This document shows positions 1 through 5,942 of a stretch of DNA of 7,978 nt, in pieces (the stretch's first letter is position 1; the number at the start of each line of letters is the position of its first letter). The DNA is taken from positions 1 through 7,978 of the forward strand of contig DFBT01000022.1 of the NCBI GenBank assembly GCA_002366725.1, written 5' to 3'. The notes under the pieces are model-generated. The model did not search any database. It saw only the letters and a list, made by a program, of their open reading frames with translations, and was not told where the DNA came from. This DNA is from Caldifarciminota bacterium UBA3073. GTDB taxonomy: Bacteria; Hydrothermota; UBA3073. Position numbers and translations under genes: made by a program.

Positions 1-36
1 GCGAAGCAAATTTTTCTTGACATTCTTATAAAAAGC

Positions 37-65
37 TTGACAAAATAGAATTTTTGTGTTATAAT
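37..65 (+). promoter_or_regulatory. Consensus sigma-70 promoter with extended -10
   Basis: The -35 box TTGACA (37-42) and the -10 box TATAAT (60-65) are both perfect matches, separated by 17 bp, and a TG at 57-58 makes an extended -10. Transcription should start near position 72. A second exact CTTGACA lies 20 bp upstream (16-22), two helical turns away, with no matching -10 of its own. It could be a duplicated -35 or a protein-binding repeat. This is the strongest promoter in the window and should drive the short leader unit and, if terminator 174-213 is passed, the lipoprotein-protease operon. Confidence 0.85.
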
Positions 66-102
66 GATGTTGGGTAAAAAATCACTTCTGATTAAAATTT
101 AA

Positions 103-108
103 AAGGAG
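103..108 (+). promoter_or_regulatory. Shine-Dalgarno shared by two overlapping leader ORFs
   Basis: AAGGAG lies 4 bases before ATG 113 and 8 bases before ATG 117. Both starts are usable in principle and lie in different frames. The 8-base spacing favours ATG 117. A good ribosome-binding site about 30 nt into the predicted transcript indicates that the leader is translated. Confidence 0.6.
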
Positions 109-116
109 CGATATGA

Positions 117-188
117 ATGTGTTACCAGATATTGCTCTCTCTCTCGTATAGTTACATCCAGAGAGATTCCTACACCCTCAATCCTTGA
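117..188 (+). CDS. Candidate 23-residue leader peptide (alternative 12-residue ORF at 113-151)
   Basis: I do not recognise this peptide. The ORF starts at ATG 117 behind a well-spaced AAGGAG and encodes 23 residues beginning MCYQILLSLSYSYIQ; four of the residues are Tyr, four Leu and four Ser. An overlapping ORF from ATG 113 in another frame encodes 12 residues (MNVLPDIALSLV) and stops at 149-151. The 23-codon frame ends at 186-188, just past the left arm (174-185) of the intrinsic terminator. A ribosome finishing it would therefore mask the hairpin, whereas one finishing the 12-codon frame would not. Promoter, ribosome-binding site, short ORF and terminator together resemble a translation-dependent attenuator. 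The alternative is that the ORFs are incidental and the unit is a small RNA of about 140 nt. Confidence 0.35.
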   Translation: MCYQILLSLSYSYIQRDSYTLNP

Positions 189-213
189 AACACACAGGAC
201 TGGGGGTATTTTT
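174..213 (+). terminator. Intrinsic terminator in the leader (possible attenuator)
   Basis: The left arm ACCCTCAATCCT (174-185) pairs with AGGACTGGGGGT (196-207) over 12 positions, with one A-C mismatch and one G-U wobble, across a 10-nt loop. After A208 comes a run of five T (209-213). It is a textbook Rho-independent terminator about 140 nt after the predicted transcription start and about 120 nt before the lipoprotein start. A weaker upstream hairpin, TCTCTCT (138-144) with AGAGAGA (160-166), encloses the stop codon of the 12-codon ORF. Confidence 0.75.
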
Positions 214-334
214 ATCTATTCTTGCGGTCTCTTTTATGCGAGGTTTGTGAGGTTCGTTTAGGCGAGCCCTGCGTGTCAGATGATGCGCGGGGTAAAACAT
301 GATGATGTTGTACGATTTTGAAAGGGTAAAGATT
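214..334 (+). promoter_or_regulatory. Leader segment between terminator and lipoprotein gene
   Basis: This stretch has no gene. A 7-bp hairpin (CCCTGCG 267-273 with CGCGGGG 286-292, one G-U pair) lies about 40 nt before the lipoprotein start. The sequence GGCGAGCCCTG (261-271) matches 10 of 11 bases of GGCGAGCCCCG (6643-6653) in the hairpin cluster at the far end of the window, so it may be a degraded copy of the same dispersed repeat. No second promoter is obvious here, so the operon may depend on read-through from the promoter at 37-65. Confidence 0.35.
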
Positions 335-1321
335 ATGAAGAGACTTTTTATCACCATAAGTATCTTTACAATACTTGTTTTAACTGGCTGCGGATGGAAT
401 CCGTTTGGACCTGGTGATGGTTCTGAGCCACCAAGGTTCGATCCTTGGCCTATTGGACCCGTTGATTATGATCCAGCTTGGTCCCCCGATGGTTCTATCA
501 TTACTTATTATCACGCCGCCAATTACAGTGACTCAACAACAGATACTTGTGGACTTTACTTCATTAATCCTGATGGAACAAACAGAAGGCTTTTTCTGAA
601 TGCAACAGTAGAGGGACCAGACTGGTCACCTGATGGAGAATGGATTGTATTTAGCCATTATACAGGAGTAATTTACAAAATAAAGGTAAACGGAGATAGT
701 CTAACTCAACTGACATTCAACCGAAGAACCTTCTATCCAGATTGGTCACCTGATGGCAAGAAGATAGCATACGACCAGAGTATATCTACTGTAACACACC
801 CTTACGGAACGTGGATGATGAACGCTGATGGAAGTGATGACCACCTTGTAATGCGCAATGGAGGATATCCAGATTGGTCACCAGATGGAACTAAGTTTGT
901 TTATGCAGGTGGACCTGGGCCTACCAATGCCGAATCACAGATTTGGGTGGCTGACACAAATGGAACGAATGCCACCCAGTTAACTTTTGAAGGACACTGT
1001 AATCGGTATCCTGTCTTTTCTCCAGATGGCTCTAATATTGCATTTGCTTCTCGCTCTGAGCATGAAAGTGGGATCTGGGTGATAGACTCTAATGGAAATA
1101 ACCTACAACAGTTGGCTAAAGATGTATGCATAGAGCCGTGTTGTTGGTCACCTGACGGTAAATACATTATCTACACTACATCTCCAGAGGGCTACTGGGT
1201 ATATGATACTCTTCCTGGAGGATGTGTAGTAACAGACAGTGTAGTCTACAAACCTGGCACAGGTCGGCTCTGGGTCATGAATGCCGATGGCACAGATAAG
1301 TATCAGTTAACATTTCCATGA
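335..1321 (+). CDS. PD40 (TolB-like) beta-propeller lipoprotein
   Basis: This is a predicted lipoprotein of 328 residues that folds as a TolB-type beta-propeller and probably sits on the outer membrane or cell surface. I start it at ATG 335 rather than the upstream ATG at 299: AAAGGG (322-327 region) precedes 335 at good spacing, and the protein then begins with a clean lipoprotein signal, MKRLF, a hydrophobic core and lipobox LTGC with Cys19. Gly follows the Cys, so there is no Asp inner-membrane retention signal. Six [WF]SPDG blade motifs start at residues 49, 97, 137, 181, 228 and 271, each followed by a strand such as KIAYD or WIVFS, and most blades carry a second [NDS]xxGxNxxQLT element. 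Such propellers usually bind proteins or ligands rather than catalyse. The gene lies 24 bases upstream of the subtilase and in the same frame, which suggests a shared envelope function. Oddity: the TGA stop occupies the Trp position of what looks like a seventh WSPDG motif (see findings). Family assignment is firm; the ligand is unknown. Confidence 0.9.
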   Translation: MKRLFITISIFTILVLTGCGWNPFGPGDGSEPPRFDPWPIGPVDYDPAWSPDGSIITYYHAANYSDSTTDTCGLYFINPDGTNRRLFLNATVEGPDWSPDGEWIVFSHYTGVIYKIKVNGDSLTQLTFNRRTFYPDWSPDGKKIAYDQSISTVTHPYGTWMMNADGSDDHLVMRNGGYPDWSPDGTKFVYAGGPGPTNAESQIWVADTNGTNATQLTFEGHCNRYPVFSPDGSNIAFASRSEHESGIWVIDSNGNNLQQLAKDVCIEPCCWSPDGKYIIYTTSPEGYWVYDTLPGGCVVTDSVVYKPGTGRLWVMNADGTDKYQLTFP

Positions 1322-1334
1322 CGCCCAGATGGGC

Positions 1335-1341
1335 AAGGAGG
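1335..1341 (+). promoter_or_regulatory. Strong Shine-Dalgarno of the subtilase gene
   Basis: AAGGAGG lies 4 bases before ATG 1346, inside the 24-base gap after the lipoprotein stop. It fixes the subtilase start and means the second gene can initiate efficiently on a bicistronic mRNA without depending on read-through from the first. Confidence 0.8.
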
Positions 1342-1345
1342 AGAA

Positions 1346-4300
1346 ATGAACGGCAGAATACTTACCGGTATTGCTGTCTTCGTTGGTCTGGCAGCATTTG
1401 TTCAGGTCTCTTTTGGGCAACTTAGCCCGCTAGAGAAGTATGAGAGGGAGATCATCGTTGAGTTCAGGCCTGGAACTATCCAAATGCCTGCAGGAGAGAC
1501 AAGTGTACCACCGAACAAACTTGATACCCTTAAACCTTTGGTAGCTGAGGTCATAGAAAGGCATGGAGCAGATTTGGTTCTTGTAGCTTTCCCAGGTTAC
1601 GATCCTGCAGACACCATTGCTATTTCTCCAACAGGTGAATTGGTCAAAAAACCTGATCTGTCGCTGATCTATAAAATTAGATTTCCAGAGGGTACAAACC
1701 TTAACAAGGTTGTAGAAGAATTATCAGCATTGCCTGATGTTGTTTATGCTGAGCGTATTCCAAGATACGAGTATTATGTTACTCCAAATGATGAGTATTT
1801 TAACCTTCAATGGGGACTGCATAACACAGGTCAGGCAGGTGGAACTCCAGATGCTGACATTGACGCCCCTGAGGCTTGGGATATCGCAACAGGGATTTCT
1901 TCAGTAAAGCTTGGGATTCTGGACTGTGGCATTGATGAAAACCATGTAGACCTTAGTGGCAAGGTATCTGGTGATGCTGGATATTCATATGAACATGGTA
2001 CTCATGTAGCTGGAATTGCTGCGGCAAAGACCAACAATAATAATGAGGGTATAGCTGGAGTTAACTGGTATGCCCAACTCCATGATGAGGATATTAGTTG
2101 GGACCAAGACCCTACATATATAGATCCGGACAAAGTTTACCCGGCTATCATTAGTGCTGTTGATGCAGGATGTCATGTATTAAACAACAGCTGGGGTGGT
2201 CCTGATTACTCAATTACACATAGACGTGCCTTTGCCTATGCCTATAAGATGAATAGAGTCGCTGTGGTATCCATGGGGAACGAAGGTTCCTCTGATCCAC
2301 GATATCCTGCTGCATATGGACAGGGAATCATAGCTGTAGGAGCAACGGAAAACGATGATGCTCGATGGAGTCTTTCAAATACTGGCAACCATATTGACGT
2401 AGTTGCACCCGGTGGTAATGGTTATCCATGGGATTCAATGGATATTTACTCTACACTACCCAATGACGACTACGATTATAGGAGTGGCACTTCTATGGCT
2501 GCTCCTTTTGTCACAGGACTTGCAGGACTTTTAAAAGGATATAATACTGATCTCTACAACGACGATATAGAGCAGATTATCAGGATATCGGCAGATACAG
2601 TTCCCCTGATGCTTGGGCAGGAGTGGACACCAGAATACGGGGATGGTCGTATCAATGCCAGAAAGGCACTTGACCTGCTGCGTTCTCCTAACCAGCTCAA
2701 GCAGTGGAATGTAAGTGGAGGTTCTGTTGTAGATCATGGGAGTAGCTACGAAAAACGGGTGTTCATTGATGTTCCTGGGCTCGCAACAGGCGTGTATCTC
2801 GCTAAATGGTATAGGGTCCAAAAGGGTGCAACCTTCTTAAGCCCCTTTGTTTCCACACCCTATGCCTGGGGTAGAGGAGTGGGGACTAATGGATTTTCAA
2901 TCGCAAATCCCAACTATGGTATGGGATGGTGCAGGGTTGTTCCAGGGTCAATAACGCCCACAACCGCTACACTCGAAACCTATGTATATGATGTATATAC
3001 TATAAGCGGAGGTCATGTTGGCTGGGTTCCTTGTAGTCCGAGTAATGTCCAATTGAAATATACCGCTCTGGGGGAACCCGCATCTGTCCATCTCTCTGGA
3101 TGGATGGAATGCTTAAATCCACCTAAATCGGGAGGCGAACCAAAAGACGTTTACCATTTCCGTGCCCATCTCTCATGGACATACAATGGACCTCTTAACC
3201 ATTACGAGCTCTGGCGCAAACTCAAAAATCCTCGATATTCTGATCCTACTGGATGGGTAAAGGTGTATCATGGCACCAGCTTTAGTTTTGTCGATCCCTA
3301 CGACTTCCACCCCACCCAAGGAGCATGGTATTATGTTAAAGCCTACTTCACCGGATCTTTATATGTCCAATCGAACATGATATATCTTGAAGCTGTAGCC
3401 CCTCAACCTTGTCCGTTTCTCTACATCTGGAATGTGGGAGAGTTTATCGAAGATAATAATATCCTTTCGGGGTCGGGGAATGGAGAAATCGTGGAGGACT
3501 GGTATAAGCTGAGGGAGAAGCCCGTTAAAGATGGAAACAGATACAGATTGCAGCTTAGAGAAGAGAGCAGTGAACACTCGTTTTTGGATAGACTGAGACT
3601 TATAGCGATTGACCATCCAGACAGTGTTGAGATATTTGTGGCACCAGACGCCGGAATTATACCCGTTTCTTCTATGCTCGCTTCTCAGTTAGTTATAGGA
3701 GAGAACGGGGTGGATTATACATATGACCTTCTCGATTTTGATAATATCTATGTCGAAGCAAATGAGGTTGAAAAGATTACCGCTGATTTTGGAGAGACTA
3801 ACGGGGGAGACTATGTCATACTCGCCCCACCAGGACCGAAGCCCAGACTTATGGTTGAAAAGGCAAATGCCTCAAACTTTGAACCTGTAGGATTCATCAG
3901 GGGGAGAGAGAATCCATCTTGCGAAGTGCTTCCACTCACAGTTTCCTCTACAGAGGATGTGAGTCTGAGATTCACATTCACCGATGTCTCCCAGAGACTT
4001 GATTATATACGGTTTGGGAAGAGAAACAATGCCCCATTTCGTGTGAGACCCTGTCCGCTCTTGTCCGCTGTTCACTCTGACATTGGTTCGGTAAGGCTGA
4101 GGTTACTTACCGAGGATGAGAGGTATGCAGAACTGATGTCTGGAGACACTTTATCTCTTGAGTTCATTGCTCCAGTGAAAAGACCTGGATGGGTGAGGGA
4201 CTTTGTGTTTGTTTCCAATGGTCGCTACATAAGAGACGGTGGTGGAGGGAGCCAGACTGCCGGAGGAAAAATACCCGCGATTCATTTTCTGTCTATTTAT

Positions 4301-4537
4301 CCAAATCCAGTAAAAAATGATATGACTATCAGGTTTGGTATTCCAAGAGAGGAGAGAGTCTCTATAAAGGTATATGATATATCGGGTAGAGAGGCAAAGA
4401 CGCTTGTGGATGAGAGGCTTGAGGCAGGCTATCATACTATAAAGTTGGATGGTAAGAACTTCCCATCCGGTATCTACTTTGCAAGACTTGTAACGGATGG
4501 ATACGAGGCGACGAAGAAGATCGTGTTGATGAAATAG
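1346..4537 (+). CDS. Secreted subtilisin-family (S8) serine protease with T9SS type A sorting domain
   Basis: This is a 1063-residue exported peptidase. Residues 1-24 form a Sec signal peptide (basic NGR, hydrophobic core, likely cleavage after SFG). Residues ~30-150 resemble a fervidolysin-type propeptide (an FRPGT segment, then a YKIRFPEGT-VVEELSALPDVVYAE module), which normally acts as foldase and inhibitor. The catalytic domain (~150-445) starts at NLQWGLHNTGQ and has Asp193 in LGILDCGID, His217 in HGTHVAG, oxyanion Asn312 in GNEG and Ser383 in SGTSMAAP, so it should be active. The Asp-His gap of 24 residues is short for the family. Residues ~595-685 look like a fibronectin III-type beta-sandwich (LNHYELWRK...WYYVKAYF). 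Residues ~690-970 are a beta-rich region with a FLDRLRLIAIDHPD segment (DHP at 756-758) that I cannot name confidently. Residues 979-1063 are a Por-type C-terminal domain with YPNP at 985-988 and the closing GIYFARL...KKIVLMK, which directs export and surface attachment by the type IX system. The gene forms an operon with the PD40 lipoprotein and is followed by a hairpin. Substrate unknown. Confidence 0.93.
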   Translation: MNGRILTGIAVFVGLAAFVQVSFGQLSPLEKYEREIIVEFRPGTIQMPAGETSVPPNKLDTLKPLVAEVIERHGADLVLVAFPGYDPADTIAISPTGELVKKPDLSLIYKIRFPEGTNLNKVVEELSALPDVVYAERIPRYEYYVTPNDEYFNLQWGLHNTGQAGGTPDADIDAPEAWDIATGISSVKLGILDCGIDENHVDLSGKVSGDAGYSYEHGTHVAGIAAAKTNNNNEGIAGVNWYAQLHDEDISWDQDPTYIDPDKVYPAIISAVDAGCHVLNNSWGGPDYSITHRRAFAYAYKMNRVAVVSMGNEGSSDPRYPAAYGQGIIAVGATENDDARWSLSNTGNHIDVVAPGGNGYPWDSMDIYSTLPNDDYDYRSGTSMAAPFVTGLAGLLKGYNTDLYNDDIEQIIRISADTVPLMLGQEWTPEYGDGRINARKALDLLRSPNQLKQWNVSGGSVVDHGSSYEKRVFIDVPGLATGVYLAKWYRVQKGATFLSPFVSTPYAWGRGVGTNGFSIANPNYGMGWCRVVPGSITPTTATLETYVYDVYTISGGHVGWVPCSPSNVQLKYTALGEPASVHLSGWMECLNPPKSGGEPKDVYHFRAHLSWTYNGPLNHYELWRKLKNPRYSDPTGWVKVYHGTSFSFVDPYDFHPTQGAWYYVKAYFTGSLYVQSNMIYLEAVAPQPCPFLYIWNVGEFIEDNNILSGSGNGEIVEDWYKLREKPVKDGNRYRLQLREESSEHSFLDRLRLIAIDHPDSVEIFVAPDAGIIPVSSMLASQLVIGENGVDYTYDLLDFDNIYVEANEVEKITADFGETNGGDYVILAPPGPKPRLMVEKANASNFEPVGFIRGRENPSCEVLPLTVSSTEDVSLRFTFTDVSQRLDYIRFGKRNNAPFRVRPCPLLSAVHSDIGSVRLRLLTEDERYAELMSGDTLSLEFIAPVKRPGWVRDFVFVSNGRYIRDGGGGSQTAGGKIPAIHFLSIYPNPVKNDMTIRFGIPREERVSIKVYDISGREAKTLVDERLEAGYHTIKLDGKNFPSGIYFARLVTDGYEATKKIVLMK

Positions 4538-4558
4538 AACTGAAAGTAGAGGTGCATT

Positions 4559-4597
4559 CAAGTAAGGGGGTGTTGAGTTTGGTGCCCCCTTATCTTG
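4559..4597 (+). terminator. Hairpin after the subtilase gene, probable terminator
   Basis: TAAGGGGG (4563-4570) pairs perfectly with CCCCCTTA (4585-4592), and the flanking CAAG/CTTG extends this to a 12-bp stem with one bulged T (4593). The loop is 14 nt. It starts 21 bases after the subtilase stop. There is no clear U-tract after it, so it may act as a weak terminator, a 3'-end stabiliser or a Rho-assisted site. Confidence 0.55.
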
Positions 4598-4755
4598 ATT
4601 GTGGTAAAGGCGGATTCTCTTAGATGAGATAATTTCATATACATACGGATTCTATGAACAAGTCTGCCACCTTCTAAGGGAGAGCCTGCCCACTCCCGCC
4701 AAGGCAGGTCGGGCGGGAGTATCTAAAATAGGAAATTATAGATAGCTAGGGATAA
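4598..4755. repeat. Non-coding spacer with interleaved inverted repeats
   Basis: No gene is seen. CCTGCC (4685-4690) can pair with GGCAGG (4703-4708), and ACTCCCGCC (4692-4700) with GGCGGGAGT (4712-4720). The arms are ordered a-b-a'-b', so the stems are interleaved: as RNA they would form either alternative hairpins or a pseudoknot-like fold. The CCCGCC-AAGG-core-GGCGGG pattern also resembles dispersed palindromes common between genes in uncultured bacteria. Two copies of CGGATTCT (4611-4618 and 4647-4654 region) and a CATACGGAT (4642-4650) echo the motif found before folB. No convincing promoter for the patatin gene is visible, although TAAAAT (4724-4729) is a possible -10. Confidence 0.45.
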
Positions 4756-5646
4756 ATGATGAAGATAGGTCTTGCACTTGGAGGTGGTTCCTCCCGAGGA
4801 CTCGCCCATATCGGTGTTCTTCAAGTTTTAGAGAAGGAGAATATCCCCATCGACCTCGTATGCGGGACGAGCATAGGCGCGGTGGTCGGTGCGGTATATT
4901 GTCTCGACCCCGATGCCACTTCACTCCAAATCAAGGCAAAGGAGCTTCTCGCATCGGATACATTTAAGAATATCGGATTCAATGTCTTCGATAACAAAGA
5001 TTACAACCTGTTCAGAAGGATAACAACATTCGTGAAGGAAAAATACAGTTATGGCAAGGTATTATTTCGTCCATACATTATTGACAGGGAAAAAGTTGAG
5101 AAATTACTCAGTGAGATATTCGATGGAAAGAGATTTGAAGACACCAAAATTCCCCTGAGCGTGGCTGCAATAGATATCGTTACAGGAGAGGATATCGTAC
5201 TGAACGAGGGATCTCTTCTCCAGGCAGTGTCTGCCAGTATCGCAATACCGGGATTGCTTCCGCATGTGGAAAAAGACGGGCAATTTTTAGTCGACGGCGG
5301 TGCCACACAAAATGTGCCCGTTGAAGCATTGAAAGAGATGGGTGCAGATTTGGCCATCGCATCAAATCTGAGCTCACCCCTAAAAGTTTGTTCCAACTTC
5401 AAAACGGGACTCGATATAAACTTCAGGGTAGACGAGATAGTAAAGTACAGGCTGGCAAAAGGGGAATTGACTCTTGCAGATGTAATTATATCGCCCGATG
5501 TTAAGGAAATTCACTGGGCAGACTACAGAAAGCTGGATTTTTGCGTTCAGAAGGGAAGAGAGGCGGCGATCCGCGCCCTACCCGAGATAAGGCGAAAGAT
5601 GAAAAGAACGATATTCCAGAGACTTGGGAAAATTTTCAGAAGATAA
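4756..5646 (+). CDS. Patatin-like phospholipase, RssA/YchK type
   Basis: This 296-residue protein is a predicted Ser-Asp dyad lipid acyl hydrolase acting on phospholipids or other acyl esters, probably in the cytoplasm or at the inner membrane because no signal peptide is present. The oxyanion loop is GGGSSRG (residues 9-15) in the context RGLAHIGVL, the nucleophile elbow is GTSIG with Ser39, and the catalytic Asp is Asp180 in VDGGATQNVPV. All required residues are present and the length is normal for the small bacterial patatin family. ATG 4756 and ATG 4759 are adjacent; the AGGGA at 4748-4752 is better spaced for 4759, so the first Met may not be used. The C-terminus is strongly basic (RRKMKR...KIFRR), which could favour contact with anionic membranes. 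It stands alone between non-coding spacers, with no operon partner. Family is firm; the physiological substrate is unknown. Confidence 0.92.
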   Translation: MMKIGLALGGGSSRGLAHIGVLQVLEKENIPIDLVCGTSIGAVVGAVYCLDPDATSLQIKAKELLASDTFKNIGFNVFDNKDYNLFRRITTFVKEKYSYGKVLFRPYIIDREKVEKLLSEIFDGKRFEDTKIPLSVAAIDIVTGEDIVLNEGSLLQAVSASIAIPGLLPHVEKDGQFLVDGGATQNVPVEALKEMGADLAIASNLSSPLKVCSNFKTGLDINFRVDEIVKYRLAKGELTLADVIISPDVKEIHWADYRKLDFCVQKGREAAIRALPEIRRKMKRTIFQRLGKIFRR

Positions 5647-5680
5647 ACACTTGAATACCCATTGGAAAACCTTGTTTTAA

Positions 5681-5942
5681 TTATCCCAGAATATGCATTA
5701 ACCACGGATAATCACGGAACTTCACTGAAAAATCAAAAATCAAATATCAAAAATCAAAGTGACATATAAAAATGCAGAAATATGATATACTCTCTATCTC
5801 CCTCCTCTTTTTAATTTTTGAATTGTCCATACGGATCCTACGGATAATTTTGATATTTACATTTTGATATTTGATATAAGAATGCTTATCGTCTTGTCCA
5901 TACGGATCTTGAGATGGTTTCTTAACGCATAATTTGGGATTA
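5681..5942. repeat. Repeat-rich spacer with imperfect 21-bp terminal inverted repeats (MITE-like)
   Basis: The stretch between the patatin and FolB genes has no ORF of its own. Its ends, 5681-5701 and 5922-5942, are inverted copies of each other at 17 of 21 positions. Inside are ATCAAATATCAAAA (5739-5752) and its exact inverse TTTTGATATTTGAT (5862-5875), plus two direct copies of TTGTCCATACGGATC (5823-5837 and 5894-5908). A 20-base A-rich unit (5728-5747) recurs exactly at 6298-6317 beyond FolB. The nested inverted organisation suggests a non-autonomous mobile or foldback element, or stacked dispersed repeats. No target-site duplication is obvious and no transposase is present. The right terminus reaches the first base of the folB start codon. 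Confidence 0.5.
5850..5880 (+). promoter_or_regulatory. Possible folB promoter inside the repeat element
   Basis: TTGATA (5850-5855, 5 of 6 to the -35 consensus) and TATAAG (5875-5880, 5 of 6 to the -10) are separated by 19 bp, and TG at 5872-5873 gives an extended -10. Transcription would start about 55 bases before folB. The AT-rich repeat context makes chance matches likely. Confidence 0.3.

Noticed and set aside
1..16. GCGAAGCAAAT at the window edge as a REP end
   Set aside because: It resembles CGAAGCAATCT in the 6465-6477 unit for only a few bases and lies at the edge, so it cannot be judged.
299..334. Upstream start (ATG 299) for the lipoprotein
   Set aside because: It would put a charged 12-residue extension ahead of a normal lipoprotein signal. 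The AAAGGG before ATG 335 and the resulting Cys19 lipobox fit the internal start better.
1319..1321. Genome-wide reassignment of UGA to Trp
   Set aside because: All Trp codons in the five genes are TGG and no other gene contains an in-frame TGA, so one coincidence at a gene end does not support an altered code. Local mutation is more likely.
4151..4561. Minus-strand ORF of 136 codons over the subtilase 3' end
   Set aside because: It overlaps the coding sequence of the T9SS sorting domain, shows no family motif and has no ribosome-binding site or promoter worth noting.
5049..5402. Minus-strand ORF of 117 codons within the patatin gene
   Set aside because: It is a frame shadow: the plus strand carries an intact catalytic patatin with the DGG motif in this interval.
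5728..5760. A-rich AATCAAA repeats as a CRISPR array
   Set aside because: The units are 7-10 bases, contiguous, without unique spacers or nearby cas genes.
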